The notes under the pieces are model-generated. The model searched no databases and was not told the DNA's origin. It was given only the letters and a program-made list of their open reading frames with translations. A stretch of 22,906 nucleotides of DNA from Coriobacteriia bacterium (GTDB lineage: Bacteria > Actinomycetota > Coriobacteriia > Coriobacteriales > UBA8131), in the NCBI GenBank assembly GCA_009781525.1, contig WQXZ01000007.1:1-22906 (forward strand), read 5' to 3'. Every line of letters starts with the position of its first letter. Within the stretch, counting starts at the first letter, position 1. The translations under genes were made by a program, and so were the position numbers. Positions 1 to 7,644 of the stretch are shown here, piece by piece.

Positions 1-1788
1 ACTAACAATACTCTGGTGTTGTCTATCTGTATGAGTCGAAACAATACTGCCCACAATAATGCTGCTAGTGTTTTGTTCACTAGGAGTTCCAAAAATATAA
101 AATTGCACAATAAAAAGTGCCAACAATGCAATAAGTGGCGCTATCGTATAGCCAAAGTTACGCTTCCCATTCTTTGGCTTGAGCAATGTCAACATTGTGT
201 AAGAAACATACTCAAATCTACTATATGCAATATCGCGATACATTCTTCCTTTTTCTTCAGTTCTTGCTATATCGGAACCTGAAGATTCGCTCTCATTAGT
301 TGAATCAGGAACTATGCCCCATGGATCATATTTGTTCCAATCTTTTCGTGCTCTTATAGTCACAATTTCTGGCGTACATGATGCAGTTGCTGTGGCAAGA
401 GGCTTTGAATCGTCATCCTGCTCAAGCTTATAATATGCAATCACGACGGGATCACAATAGCCACCTTTGAGCTTTTTTTTGAGCCATAGAATAGGAAGAC
501 ATAAAAGTCTTTGAAGTCTTTTATGTCTTGGTTGTTCTAAAGATATAGGATAATCGCGCTGGAATCTCCATGGAGGCGGGGCAAATACTGTTCCGTCTGG
601 AGGTTCGAAAGTTATATGGTCAGTCTCAGCAGATCCAATTCTTATATTAGGCTGATAAACAAGTCCGAAAAAATTTCTTGCACCTGAAACAAAACCATCT
701 GAAAGCAATATATAGAATAGCAGTCCAGTGAAAACAAATACAATCCCAGCTACAAACATCACATAACAATTTTTTGATTTTATCAATTGATTAGCAAAAG
801 GTATTGCCAGCAGGCTATTTAGCATTATTGAAAGTACGACTCTGGATATCTGCCCTTCTCGCCTAAAACCAAAAGTTCCAAGCTTATCCTTGTATGTATA
901 CTTAATCTTGAGTATCAGATGGTTGCTGAAATGCCTAGCTGTTCTAGTGGTTGCTTCCTGACCATTCTCTTCATCAGTGTAGACTCCATTTTTCGTTCCT
1001 TCATCGATAGAGCCTTGGATCCCAAATGCTGAGAGAGGATCGGCTCGCAGATAGAGTATCCATTTATTTGTCATAGTCATTAATAGAATAAGCAATTCAT
1101 CTATTTCGCAATATGTTTCCCATATTTCCAACTCTCCACGTGAAAACTGACATGCCTCTAGAATTTTTGTGAAATCCTCCTTCATCTCATTAATGCTTTT
1201 ATAGTAAGTATCACCTTCAATGAGAACCAGAGTAATCATTTCTGCAAGCCTCGGCGATGGAAGCTTTATTTCTCTATCAGGATATAGTTTCGGATAATGC
1301 TTGAAAATCTCTCCCCTTCTCTCAATTTCTAGTGCTATTTGGTTTTCACTTTTACCATCATTGAAAATACCTAATTGTCTATATTTCTTTTGTTCTTCTT
1401 GATATTTTAGTATGCAACCATATAGCACTTGTGAGGTGATTAGATTGCTATACATCCTTGGTACAAGCTGAAGCGAAACCCCGGATGCATCACTAGCATC
1501 AAAATTATCAATCATCTCGGTTTTTTGTAGAAATGCTATCGGTATTTCTAAAGGTTGTTTGCCAGACCTAAAGTGCTGTTTCCTTCTGTCATCAAAATTC
1601 TTTAGTGAAATACTGATAGACAACTTCCTCTGCCACAATCCTGAGCCAAGATACTTTTTTGATTCGACACACCTTTCACGCCACCCAATTCTCTTTATTA
1701 GCTCATAGCGATACTTATAAAGCTCTTCCTCGTCTTCCGTAAATTTCAAGAGCTCTAGTTCATCTTCACTATTATGATCTACTTCCAT
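1..1788 (-). CDS. Large unrecognised membrane protein, 3' end beyond the left edge
   Basis: The minus-strand frame stays open from this start to position 1 with no stop, giving about 596 residues of an incomplete protein. I do not recognise the family. The first ~320 residues look soluble, with a very acidic N-terminus (many Glu/Asp in the first 25 residues) and mixed charged helices. Two hydrophobic segments follow at about residues 320-338 and 345-367, then a ~180-residue soluble part containing a PPP-W motif, then a third hydrophobic segment near residue 550. The start at 1788 has GGGAG five bases upstream. An in-frame ATG at 1800, with GGGG five bases upstream, would add four residues (residue numbers here count from 1800). 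The gene is AT-rich compared with the glycan genes to its right, which suggests separate ancestry. It could be a sensor or an anti-phage or effector membrane protein, but nothing seen proves any function. Confidence 0.75.
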   Translation of the reverse strand, partial: MEVDHNSEDELELLKFTEDEEELYKYRYELIKRIGWRERCVESKKYLGSGLWQRKLSISISLKNFDDRRKQHFRSGKQPLEIPIAFLQKTEMIDNFDASDASGVSLQLVPRMYSNLITSQVLYGCILKYQEEQKKYRQLGIFNDGKSENQIALEIERRGEIFKHYPKLYPDREIKLPSPRLAEMITLVLIEGDTYYKSINEMKEDFTKILEACQFSRGELEIWETYCEIDELLILLMTMTNKWILYLRADPLSAFGIQGSIDEGTKNGVYTDEENGQEATTRTARHFSNHLILKIKYTYKDKLGTFGFRREGQISRVVLSIMLNSLLAIPFANQLIKSKNCYVMFVAGIVFVFTGLLFYILLSDGFVSGARNFFGLVYQPNIRIGSAETDHITFEPPDGTVFAPPPWRFQRDYPISLEQPRHKRLQRLLCLPILWLKKKLKGGYCDPVVIAYYKLEQDDDSKPLATATASCTPEIVTIRARKDWNKYDPWGIVPDSTNESESSGSDIARTEEKGRMYRDIAYSRFEYVSYTMLTLLKPKNGKRNFGYTIAPLIALLALFIVQFYIFGTPSEQNTSSIIVGSIVSTHTDRQHQSIVS

Positions 1789-1920
1789 ATTTGCTCCCAT
1801 TTATTCCCCATATTTTTAATACTCCGCTTTCTTGAGCCAATACAATTTATTTGGCTAACTAGAACAGAGCAATGATTCAATAATGGTGTCCGGCGAGCCG
1901 AACAGAAGACAACATCATTC

Positions 1921-1967
1921 TTTGTATTCTTCAAAATATATCGCTTCAATATTATTGAAGATACAAA
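1921..1967. repeat. Inverted repeat between two AT-rich genes
   Basis: The arms 1921-1934 and 1955-1967 are complementary over 13 bp with one bulged T. Inside them lies a tighter palindrome, CTTCAATA / TATTGAAG (1944-1951 and 1953-1960). The two pairings compete for the same bases. The element is downstream of the small minus-strand ORF and upstream of the large one. There is no T-run, so it is not an obvious intrinsic terminator. It may be an operator or an RNA processing site. Confidence 0.4.
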
Positions 1968-2034
1968 AGTCTGTTAGGTATCAATATTAGCTTGAGTGTT
2001 CTGAAACTGTTAAGGATCTTTTCTATTATTTGGC

Positions 2035-2280
2035 TCAATAAAAAAAAGAGCGCTCAAATATATCTGCCAAAGACCCCAACAAAAGAGACCTGCTTTGATT
2101 TCTCCATTTATCATTCTCATCATTCTCATTTGAATAATCGCGAAGTACTAATTTAATGTCAACGTTATACTTTTCTTTGAGTATGTCAGATGCTGGACGA
2201 CAAAAATCTCTGTTATATCCATATATTTTCCTTTGCGTCTCTTCCGAGCCGAGCGTTAGATCTAATTCGTTAAGCCTCAT
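2035..2280 (-). CDS. Small unrecognised protein, 81 aa
   Basis: This is a short AT-rich minus-strand ORF in the same orientation as the large unknown gene, with a 246-bp gap between them. The preferred start at 2280 has a purine-rich stretch containing AGAGG four bases upstream. An upstream ATG at 2307 would add nine residues of low complexity (MQREGKRGV). The product is hydrophilic and charged, with an Asn/Asp/Glu-rich stretch in the middle (DYSNENDENDK), and has no signal peptide or membrane segment. I recognise no family. Its composition, spacing and co-orientation fit a small partner of the large membrane protein, but a chance ORF cannot be excluded. Confidence 0.4.
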   Translation of the reverse strand: MRLNELDLTLGSEETQRKIYGYNRDFCRPASDILKEKYNVDIKLVLRDYSNENDENDKWRNQSRSLLLGSLADIFERSFFY

Positions 2281-2361
2281 GACCCCTCTCTTTCCCTCTC
2301 TTTGCATCTTACATCACACAAAGCAGTACGTATCTTTACCCCTCTATCAACACAACCAAAG

Positions 2362-2367
2362 ATTATA
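2362..2367 (-). promoter_or_regulatory. Possible -10 element for the small AT-rich gene
   Basis: On the minus strand the sequence reads TATAAT, about 80 bp upstream of the start at 2280. The hexamer 17 bp further upstream does not resemble TTGACA, so the promoter call rests on the -10 box alone. Confidence 0.25.
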
Positions 2368-2521
2368 CTTGACAAAGGTGATGCAATGTATACTAGGCTG
2401 CTCGACAATAATGAGTATTGTTTACAAATTGTAAAACTTTTTCTTAGAATTATATGCCACGACAAATACTATATGCACACCTCACAACACATGCAGACAA
2501 TAATCCTGTCGACACTGCTGC

Positions 2522-3325
2522 CTAGACAAAAAGCACGAAGCGCTTTTCGGTTGCCTTGAAAACCCATGTTCCGATAGCCAGGGTTACCAGGCTAAAGCCT
2601 AGACAGATCAAGTTTTCTGTGAAACCCGGCATCAGCCAGGCTGTGGAATCGAATCCGCACATCACGATTGAGCGGAAGTAGGTAATGTAGTGATACATCG
2701 GGTTGAAGTTCATGACCCTAAATGCCCATTCCGGCAGCATGCTGGCTGGATAGAACAGGGGTGTTGCATAGGTCCACGCAGTAATCAGAACTCCCCAAAG
2801 GTAGATGATGTCAGCAAAAAAAACTGCAAGTGCAGCCAGTAGCAGACTCAGTCCCGTACAAAAGAGCGTCACATAGACCAGTAGCAGCGGCAGCATCAGT
2901 AATCTGGAAGTCGGAGTAACCCGAAAGACCACCAGCACGATAACGACTGCAACCATCGAAAGAGCAAAGTTCACCAGCTCAAACAGCACCTTCTGCAATG
3001 GAAATACCATCTTGTTGATGCGCACCTTCTTGATCAGGCTGGCTGAGCTGATAATCGAATTTGCTCCGCTGTTCGTTGAGGACGACATCAGGTTGAATAG
3101 CGTTGTGCCCAGTATCAGATAAACCGGAAACGGTTGAATCGTCGAGTCTTCACGCACAAAGAAAAAAGAGAAAACCGCCGACATCACCAGCATCATCAGC
3201 AGCGGGTTTAAAACGCTCCAGACCACACCCAGTACACTACGGCGATATTTGAGCTTGAAGTCCTTGCCAACCAGGCTTGAAAGTACAAACCAGTCGTGCT
3301 TGAAGCGCTCCGTAAAGCTATCCAC
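2522..3325 (-). CDS. ABC-2 type polysaccharide export permease (Wzm/TagG-like)
   Basis: This is the membrane subunit of an ABC exporter that moves lipid-linked polysaccharide or teichoic-acid-type polymers across the cytoplasmic membrane. The family signature KxRYRRSVLGVVWSVLNPLLMMLV-type amphipathic region and first membrane helix are clear near the N-terminus. About six hydrophobic segments follow, with the usual late NPMYHYITYFR motif. I prefer the GTG at 3325, which has GGGAG eight bases upstream and overlaps the dehydratase stop by 8 bp. It gives 267 residues, normal for the family. An ATG at 3388 would add 21 Pro/Arg-rich residues read from the dehydratase tail in another frame, and has no SD. 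The gene is translationally linked to the dehydratase. The expected ATPase (Wzt/TagH) is not downstream, where the AT-rich region begins. Confidence 0.88.
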   Translation of the reverse strand: MDSFTERFKHDWFVLSSLVGKDFKLKYRRSVLGVVWSVLNPLLMMLVMSAVFSFFFVREDSTIQPFPVYLILGTTLFNLMSSSTNSGANSIISSASLIKKVRINKMVFPLQKVLFELVNFALSMVAVVIVLVVFRVTPTSRLLMLPLLLVYVTLFCTGLSLLLAALAVFFADIIYLWGVLITAWTYATPLFYPASMLPEWAFRVMNFNPMYHYITYFRSIVMCGFDSTAWLMPGFTENLICLGFSLVTLAIGTWVFKATEKRFVLFV

Positions 3326-5279
3326 GATTCGTGCTCCCGGTCGGCGTGGTAATGGTGGTCGGCGTGGCGGTGGTTGCTGCAGCGACATCGGCGGCGGTGG
3401 CGGCGGCTGCAGCGCTCACGGCACCTGCCTTCTCGCGCCCATTCGCCGTTGGCGTGTATGTCGGCACCTGCTGCGCAAGACAAGCAATGATCTCGTCGTT
3501 GTTCTTATCCAGACAATCTTCTAACGCCCTCAAGCGGGATATCACCGCCTCGCTACTTTCAGGCCTTGCAGTCGAAACCATAATGCCGCTCACAGAGGTC
3601 TGCAAGGTGGTCTCGGTGTCCATCAGCAGCTCTTCGTAGAGCTTCTCGCCCGGACGAAGCCCGGTGTAGACGATCTTGATGTCGTCGTCAGGAGTCATTC
3701 CCGACAACCTGATCAGCTTGCGCGCCAGGTCATCGATCTTTACCGGCTCACCCATGTCAAGAATGAAAATCTCGCCGCCTTTCGCCATTCCGCCTGCCTG
3801 AATCACCAACCGCGATGCCTCTGGAATCGTCATGAAGTAGCGACTGATGTCAGGATGGGTCACCGTCACCGGCCCACCCCCGGCTATCTGGCGTTGGAAA
3901 GTCGGCAGCACCGATCCGTTCGAACCGATGACATTGCCGAATCGCACTGCAGTAAAACATGTGGATGAGAACTCGGCGAAGCGCTGAATGATCATCTCGC
4001 CCATTCGCTTGGTCGCGCCCATCACGCTGGTTGGATTGACGGCCTTGTCAGTAGATATGTAGATGAAACGCTTGGCGTCGAAGTTGATCGCGGCCTCTGC
4101 GACATTCAGAGTTCCGAAAACGTTATTCATGATGGCTTCGCGCGGGTTATTCTCCATCAGTGGAACGTGCTTGTGTGCGGCTGCATGAAACACAACGTCA
4201 GGTTGGTATTTACTAAAAAGCCTGGTCAGACGTTCTGTGTCTCGGATCGAACCGATTTCTACGCTGACTGTAAGCCCCGGATAGTGCTCGCTCAGTTCTT
4301 GTGAAAGGTCATGTGCTGAGTTCTCGTAGGAGTCAAAGATGACCAGCTCACGCACACCGATTGCCGCGACCTGGCGCGCCAGTTCGGATCCAATCGAGCC
4401 ACCGCCGCCGGTTATCAGCACGGTGCGATGAGCCAGGTATCCACTGACCACCAAGGTATCAAGCACCACCTCGTCGCGAGACAGCAGATCGGTCAGCTGC
4501 ACCTCTCTTAGCTGTACACCGCCCATGTCTTCCATGCGGATGTTGCGAATGTTCGGTAGTGTCAGAAGCCGGCAGTCGGTCTTCATGCAGATGTCGTAGA
4601 TGCGTCTGCGCTGTTCAGGCGTGGCAGAAGGAATCGCGACAACAATCTGCTCGATGTCAAGCTTCTTGACCAGGTCTAAGATCATGTCGGTCGACCCGAC
4701 TACTCTGACATTATGGATATGCATGCCCAGCTTGGCTTCGTCATCGTCTACGCATGCTATGGGAATGCCCTGCACCGAGTAGTCACCAGTAATCATGCGA
4801 TTAATGATCAGCGACCCGGTCTCACCAGCTCCGACCACCAGTGTTCGCCGCCTTGAGTTCAAGCGTGGGCGCTGCTTTATCATACGTTTGCCATGCCGCC
4901 AGTAGCGGAAGATGAAGCGTGATCCGCCAGTCAGCACCAGTAGTACGAACCAGGCAAGCAGGTAGACTCTGATAGGTAGTCGCTGTCCAGCGATATAGTG
5001 AACGCTAGCTGATACAGAAACGGAGATGAGCGTTGCAGCAACAACCTGCAGTGCCTCATTCAGGGACGCGTACTCCCAGAGATTGTTATACATACGAAGC
5101 ATCGAGAAGACGCAGAGATTAACCAGAGCAACTATGCCAAATAGAAAAACCCAGTCAGTAGTGGCAAAGATCTCATCACCCTGACTTGTTCCAACTGTAG
5201 CAATTATTAAGGCTGCATAGGCAGAAACGACATCACTGAAAACCAGGAAAACTGTTCTGCCATTTAGCCGAGTACCCAT
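3318..5279 (-). CDS. WbpM/PglF-type nucleotide-sugar 4,6-dehydratase
   Basis: This membrane-anchored enzyme of the CapD/FlaA1/WbpM group converts UDP-GlcNAc (or a related UDP-HexNAc) to the 4-keto-6-deoxy sugar. Four hydrophobic segments lie at about residues 10-30, 42-62, 74-92 and 104-122. A first Rossmann-like domain carries GAGETG at 150-155. The catalytic SDR domain carries GGGGSIGSE at 291-299. STDKAVNPTSVMGATK at 409-424 shows the Met-x3-Lys (M420, K424) arrangement that replaces Tyr-x3-Lys in this subfamily. LRPGEKLYEE near 541 is also typical. The tail after residue ~615 is low-complexity Ala/Thr and overlaps the permease region. AGGAGG stands 11 bp before the ATG, slightly far. With the PglE-like aminotransferase and PglC-like transferase elsewhere in the window it would supply an amino-deoxy sugar, but its exact substrate is inferred. 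Confidence 0.92.
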   Translation of the reverse strand: MGTRLNGRTVFLVFSDVVSAYAALIIATVGTSQGDEIFATTDWVFLFGIVALVNLCVFSMLRMYNNLWEYASLNEALQVVAATLISVSVSASVHYIAGQRLPIRVYLLAWFVLLVLTGGSRFIFRYWRHGKRMIKQRPRLNSRRRTLVVGAGETGSLIINRMITGDYSVQGIPIACVDDDEAKLGMHIHNVRVVGSTDMILDLVKKLDIEQIVVAIPSATPEQRRRIYDICMKTDCRLLTLPNIRNIRMEDMGGVQLREVQLTDLLSRDEVVLDTLVVSGYLAHRTVLITGGGGSIGSELARQVAAIGVRELVIFDSYENSAHDLSQELSEHYPGLTVSVEIGSIRDTERLTRLFSKYQPDVVFHAAAHKHVPLMENNPREAIMNNVFGTLNVAEAAINFDAKRFIYISTDKAVNPTSVMGATKRMGEMIIQRFAEFSSTCFTAVRFGNVIGSNGSVLPTFQRQIAGGGPVTVTHPDISRYFMTIPEASRLVIQAGGMAKGGEIFILDMGEPVKIDDLARKLIRLSGMTPDDDIKIVYTGLRPGEKLYEELLMDTETTLQTSVSGIMVSTARPESSEAVISRLRALEDCLDKNNDEIIACLAQQVPTYTPTANGREKAGAVSAAAAATAADVAAATTATPTTITTPTGSTNRG

Positions 5280-5428
5280 CAGTCGACAAACCTCCTGTTC
5301 AGAGAAATCATTCTATCACGACAGTGGCTTATCAGTAGAAACCAGCATCCGATCCAACTTCTTCTGCATCTTCCGCACCCCGACCACCTTCAGACAAGGG
5401 TTACCCCAAATTCCGCGATATCACCAGA

Positions 5429-5585
5429 TTCTGCAACTTTTTTGCGGTTGGGGCGCAAAAATGCGCAAAATTTCGTTGCATATGCGACACTAGTGTGGTA
5501 AATGCAACATGATTGCTGCATTTACCACATTGAATGGCTGTCAGGAGGTGCTTTTTTGGCGCCCAACCGCAAAAAAGTTGCAGAA
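5429..5585. repeat. 157-bp nested inverted-repeat element
   Basis: The outer arms 5429-5452 and 5562-5585 are perfectly complementary over 24 bp and continue imperfectly with a one-base slip. Inside them, 5494-5506 and 5517-5529 form a second perfect 13-bp stem with a 10-base loop. A cruciform or folded RNA with two stacked stems is possible. The layout resembles a miniature inverted-repeat element. No target-site duplication was identified. Confidence 0.7.
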
Positions 5586-5652
5586 ATCGCTTAAAAGCTG
5601 GAATTAGGGCATGGTGTGAGGGATGGGGTTGAGGGATGTTGAGGGATGAAGT

Positions 5653-5716
5653 GCTGGGCGGAGGTTGCGCGTAATGACTTCGCAGAGCGTACCGCCCAGC
5701 GAAGTCATTACGCGCA
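5653..5716. repeat. 18-bp perfect hairpin with a competing stem
   Basis: Arms 5666-5683 and 5699-5716 are perfectly complementary (core GTAATGACTTCGC) with a 15-base loop. A second pairing, GCTGGGCGG (5653-5661) with CCGCCCAGC (5692-5700), uses part of the loop and excludes full formation of the first. It sits just past the stop of the minus-strand zinc-cluster gene. It could end or stabilise that transcript, but no T-run follows. Confidence 0.6.
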
Positions 5717-5723
5717 CGCGCTT

Positions 5724-6251
5724 CTAGGTTCTCTTTCGCGCCCGCCTCGCAGGCTTCGCCTTCTTTGCACCAGAACAACTACACCACCAGGTAATATCTC
5801 CATACCGCTTAACCTGAATCCTGCTGCAATACTGGCATTGCACATGAAAGAGCTCCTCGCCAGAAACATCACCAGGAATTACCCTCAACAGGTCATATCC
5901 ATGCTCCTGAACAAAAGTTGTCGCCTCTTCGAGAGTTTTGAACCTGGCTGCTCCCTGCCCTATACCATAAGAATCCCAACTATCTCTGTACCATGCCCTC
6001 CAGAAGCAAGCACGACATGTCTTTTCCAAGTCCATGTTCTTCTGCACAACGTAATAAAACCTGTAATGGGCAGTGGTTCCGCATGTCAGGCATGACGTTA
6101 ATAGAAAATCATTTGGCTTCGTAAAGTCAGCTTCTCTTTTTAGTCCACCGACAGCGAGAACGCGATCGATACACTCCTGGCAATAGGCTGGTTTTTTGCT
6201 TGCTCGATATGCAGCTGTGTTTGTGCAACTCGGCGTAGTGCAGATCTGCAT
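5724..6251 (-). CDS. Cysteine-rich protein with three putative zinc clusters, 175 aa
   Basis: I do not recognise the family. Twelve cysteines fall into three four-Cys groups: C4/C9 with C24/C27, C54/C57 with C79/C82, and C139/C142 with C157/C159. This spacing is typical of treble-clef or zinc-ribbon folds. Between them are aromatic stretches (RFYYVV, CFWRAWYRDSW) and a helical LEEATTFVQEHGYDLL segment. The tail is strongly basic (KKAKPARRARKRT), so nucleic-acid binding is plausible but unproven. The start at 6251 is chosen because GGGGG lies 4-5 bases upstream and the first Cys cluster begins at once. A longer frame from 6338 has no support. There is no signal peptide or membrane segment. The gene follows the URO-D-family gene by 135 bp on the same strand, with a structured repeat block behind it. 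Confidence 0.75.
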   Translation of the reverse strand: MQICTTPSCTNTAAYRASKKPAYCQECIDRVLAVGGLKREADFTKPNDFLLTSCLTCGTTAHYRFYYVVQKNMDLEKTCRACFWRAWYRDSWDSYGIGQGAARFKTLEEATTFVQEHGYDLLRVIPGDVSGEELFHVQCQYCSRIQVKRYGDITWWCSCSGAKKAKPARRARKRT

Positions 6252-6323
6252 TACACCCCCTTTTATATGGATAAAACCACCCTTGCTGACCTGAAGCCTC
6301 TGGAGCATAGCGGCAGATATGAT

Positions 6324-6375
6324 GCGCCGGGTACCCAACGCTCAGCGCATAACGCCGCGCGTCAGGTACCCGACG
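6324..6375. repeat. Two direct 17-bp repeats upstream of the zinc-cluster gene
   Basis: The copies at 6324-6340 and 6359-6375 both read GCGYCRGGTACCCRACG, differing only at three positions, all transitions. They start 35 bp apart. Each contains a GGTACC palindrome, and the pair can also fold back through CGGGTACC / GGTACCCG (6328-6335 and 6365-6372). They lie between the URO-D-family stop and the zinc-cluster start, a good place for an operator or a weak terminator. Confidence 0.4.
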
Positions 6376-6386
6376 ATCAACAAATC

Positions 6387-7388
6387 CTAGTAGTAGTCGT
6401 AGCGGATCTTCTCGAACTCGTCGTTGATCCAGCCATTGCGCTCGGCTGCGAATGGATCCCCGGGGGCACCCATGATCGCGCCGCCGAAAGCATAGCCACC
6501 GCCTGGTGCCAGCAAGTCTACCTGCTGGCGAACATAAGCGCGAATCTCATCTTCAGTGGTCTCTGGCCAGCAGACCGGGCCATTGCTGTCAAAGCCACCG
6601 ACAATTGCCAGCTGCGGGAATTTCTTCTTGATGCCGACCAGGTCGTTCATCGGCTCTGCAGGATTCCAGGCGTTGTAACCCATAGCAACGATATGGGGAA
6701 CAAATGGCTCAAACATTCCGCAATTGTGGTGTGAAGTCGGAATTCCAGCTTCAACATATGGAGCGATATCTGCTCGCCAAATCGGCTCGAAAATGTCCTC
6801 GAAAATCTCAACTGAGATAAATGGCGCGCGCTCGTGAGCGATATCGTCTGCCTGGTTTCCGGTCTCAGGCGCGTAGTACTTGATCACGTTTGTGCGAATC
6901 TCAAGGTTGATGTCCAAGACAAAGTTCATCAGCGCCTTAACCTCTTCAGGCTCTTCGATGCAGGCAATCAGTCCGTTGTCAAAGCCCATGAAGTTGCATA
7001 GCGTTTGAAAATAAGCTTGACCACCGATAGTGGAAGTGACCGACTTGATGGTGCTTGGATCCCACTTGGGCAAATCACGGTCAGCGCAAAGCTGCCAGTC
7101 GATATCATCCAAGAAGGCAGGACGCTTAATAACATCACGCCACTTGGTGATATCCTCTAGAATAAAGACCCCTGGCTTCGGAATCGGGCCATTGTTCGCG
7201 TTCAGCTCGCGTACATAGGTCACGCCAAAGTGGTCGACATTCTCGCCTTCCCAGTCCCTCATCTTGAGTTGATCCGGTCCCATCTGTGAGTCAAAACCGC
7301 CGCCGCCGTCTCCCATACGCGGAACATACTCTGGCTGCTCTCCCCTCATCAGACGCATATAATTCTCTTTTGGTGTAAGTTTTGGCAT
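6387..7388 (-). CDS. Uroporphyrinogen decarboxylase (URO-D) family protein, methyltransferase-like
   Basis: The sequence matches the URO-D superfamily, which holds haem-pathway UroD and the corrinoid-protein methyltransferases (MtaA/MtbA/CmuA types). Family hallmarks are the SHHNCG motif at about residues 219-224, then VPHIVAMGYNAWNPAEPMNDL and IVGGFDSNG. His221-x-Cys223 matches the zinc-binding His-x-Cys of the methyltransferase branch, and Cys273 could be the third ligand. The N-terminal PxxRxP-type substrate motifs of true UroD are not apparent. I therefore favour a methyl-transfer role over haem synthesis. The start at 7388 has AGGAG five bases upstream and gives 333 residues, a normal length. 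A nine-residue extension to 7415 is possible but lacks support. No cobalamin-binding partner gene is adjacent, and its place in a glycan region is unexplained. Confidence 0.85.
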   Translation of the reverse strand: MPKLTPKENYMRLMRGEQPEYVPRMGDGGGGFDSQMGPDQLKMRDWEGENVDHFGVTYVRELNANNGPIPKPGVFILEDITKWRDVIKRPAFLDDIDWQLCADRDLPKWDPSTIKSVTSTIGGQAYFQTLCNFMGFDNGLIACIEEPEEVKALMNFVLDINLEIRTNVIKYYAPETGNQADDIAHERAPFISVEIFEDIFEPIWRADIAPYVEAGIPTSHHNCGMFEPFVPHIVAMGYNAWNPAEPMNDLVGIKKKFPQLAIVGGFDSNGPVCWPETTEDEIRAYVRQQVDLLAPGGGYAFGGAIMGAPGDPFAAERNGWINDEFEKIRYDYY

Positions 7389-7644
7389 CTCTTCTCCTTC
7401 GCTCTCTTCTGCCACACATCAGTTAAATATCCTTCGAAAACACATTTTAGATAATCTGTACAGCTACTCCATTCAATTTGGCTTTTAGCTAGAAATTTTG
7501 CAACTGTATGCCAAAGTAACAGTGCCGCTTGCCTAACAGGTTCAGCAACAAGAATGCAGTTACTGTTTGTAGTAGGCGTACACTCTTTAACCTTGTGCTA
7601 ATCTCTAGATATGAATATAAAAATGACAAAGTGAGCCATTTTGG

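Larger units (their letters stand above)
5280..5723. other. Non-coding block with nested inverted repeats
   Basis: This 444-bp gap separates the dehydratase from the zinc-cluster gene. The dehydratase end (5280-5340) holds its SD and a TAGAAT that could be a weak -10 (minus strand) without a good -35. The rest is repeat DNA: a 24-bp inverted repeat enclosing a second palindrome (5429-5585), three copies of GAGGGATG (5618, 5631, 5641) and an 18-bp perfect hairpin (5666-5716). Open frames crossing it contain only repeat-derived sequence, so I see no gene. Confidence 0.7.

Noticed and set aside
2369..2388. Plus-strand TTGACA followed by TATACT as a promoter
   Set aside because: The spacing is only 14 bp, too short for a housekeeping promoter, and no plausible plus-strand gene follows.
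5401..5778. 125-codon minus-strand frame over the nested palindromes
   Set aside because: It covers repeat DNA and the end of the zinc-cluster gene in another frame, with no start signal.
5646..6095. 149-codon plus-strand frame opposite the zinc-cluster gene
   Set aside because: It starts inside the hairpin repeat and runs antisense to a gene with a good SD and ordered Cys clusters.
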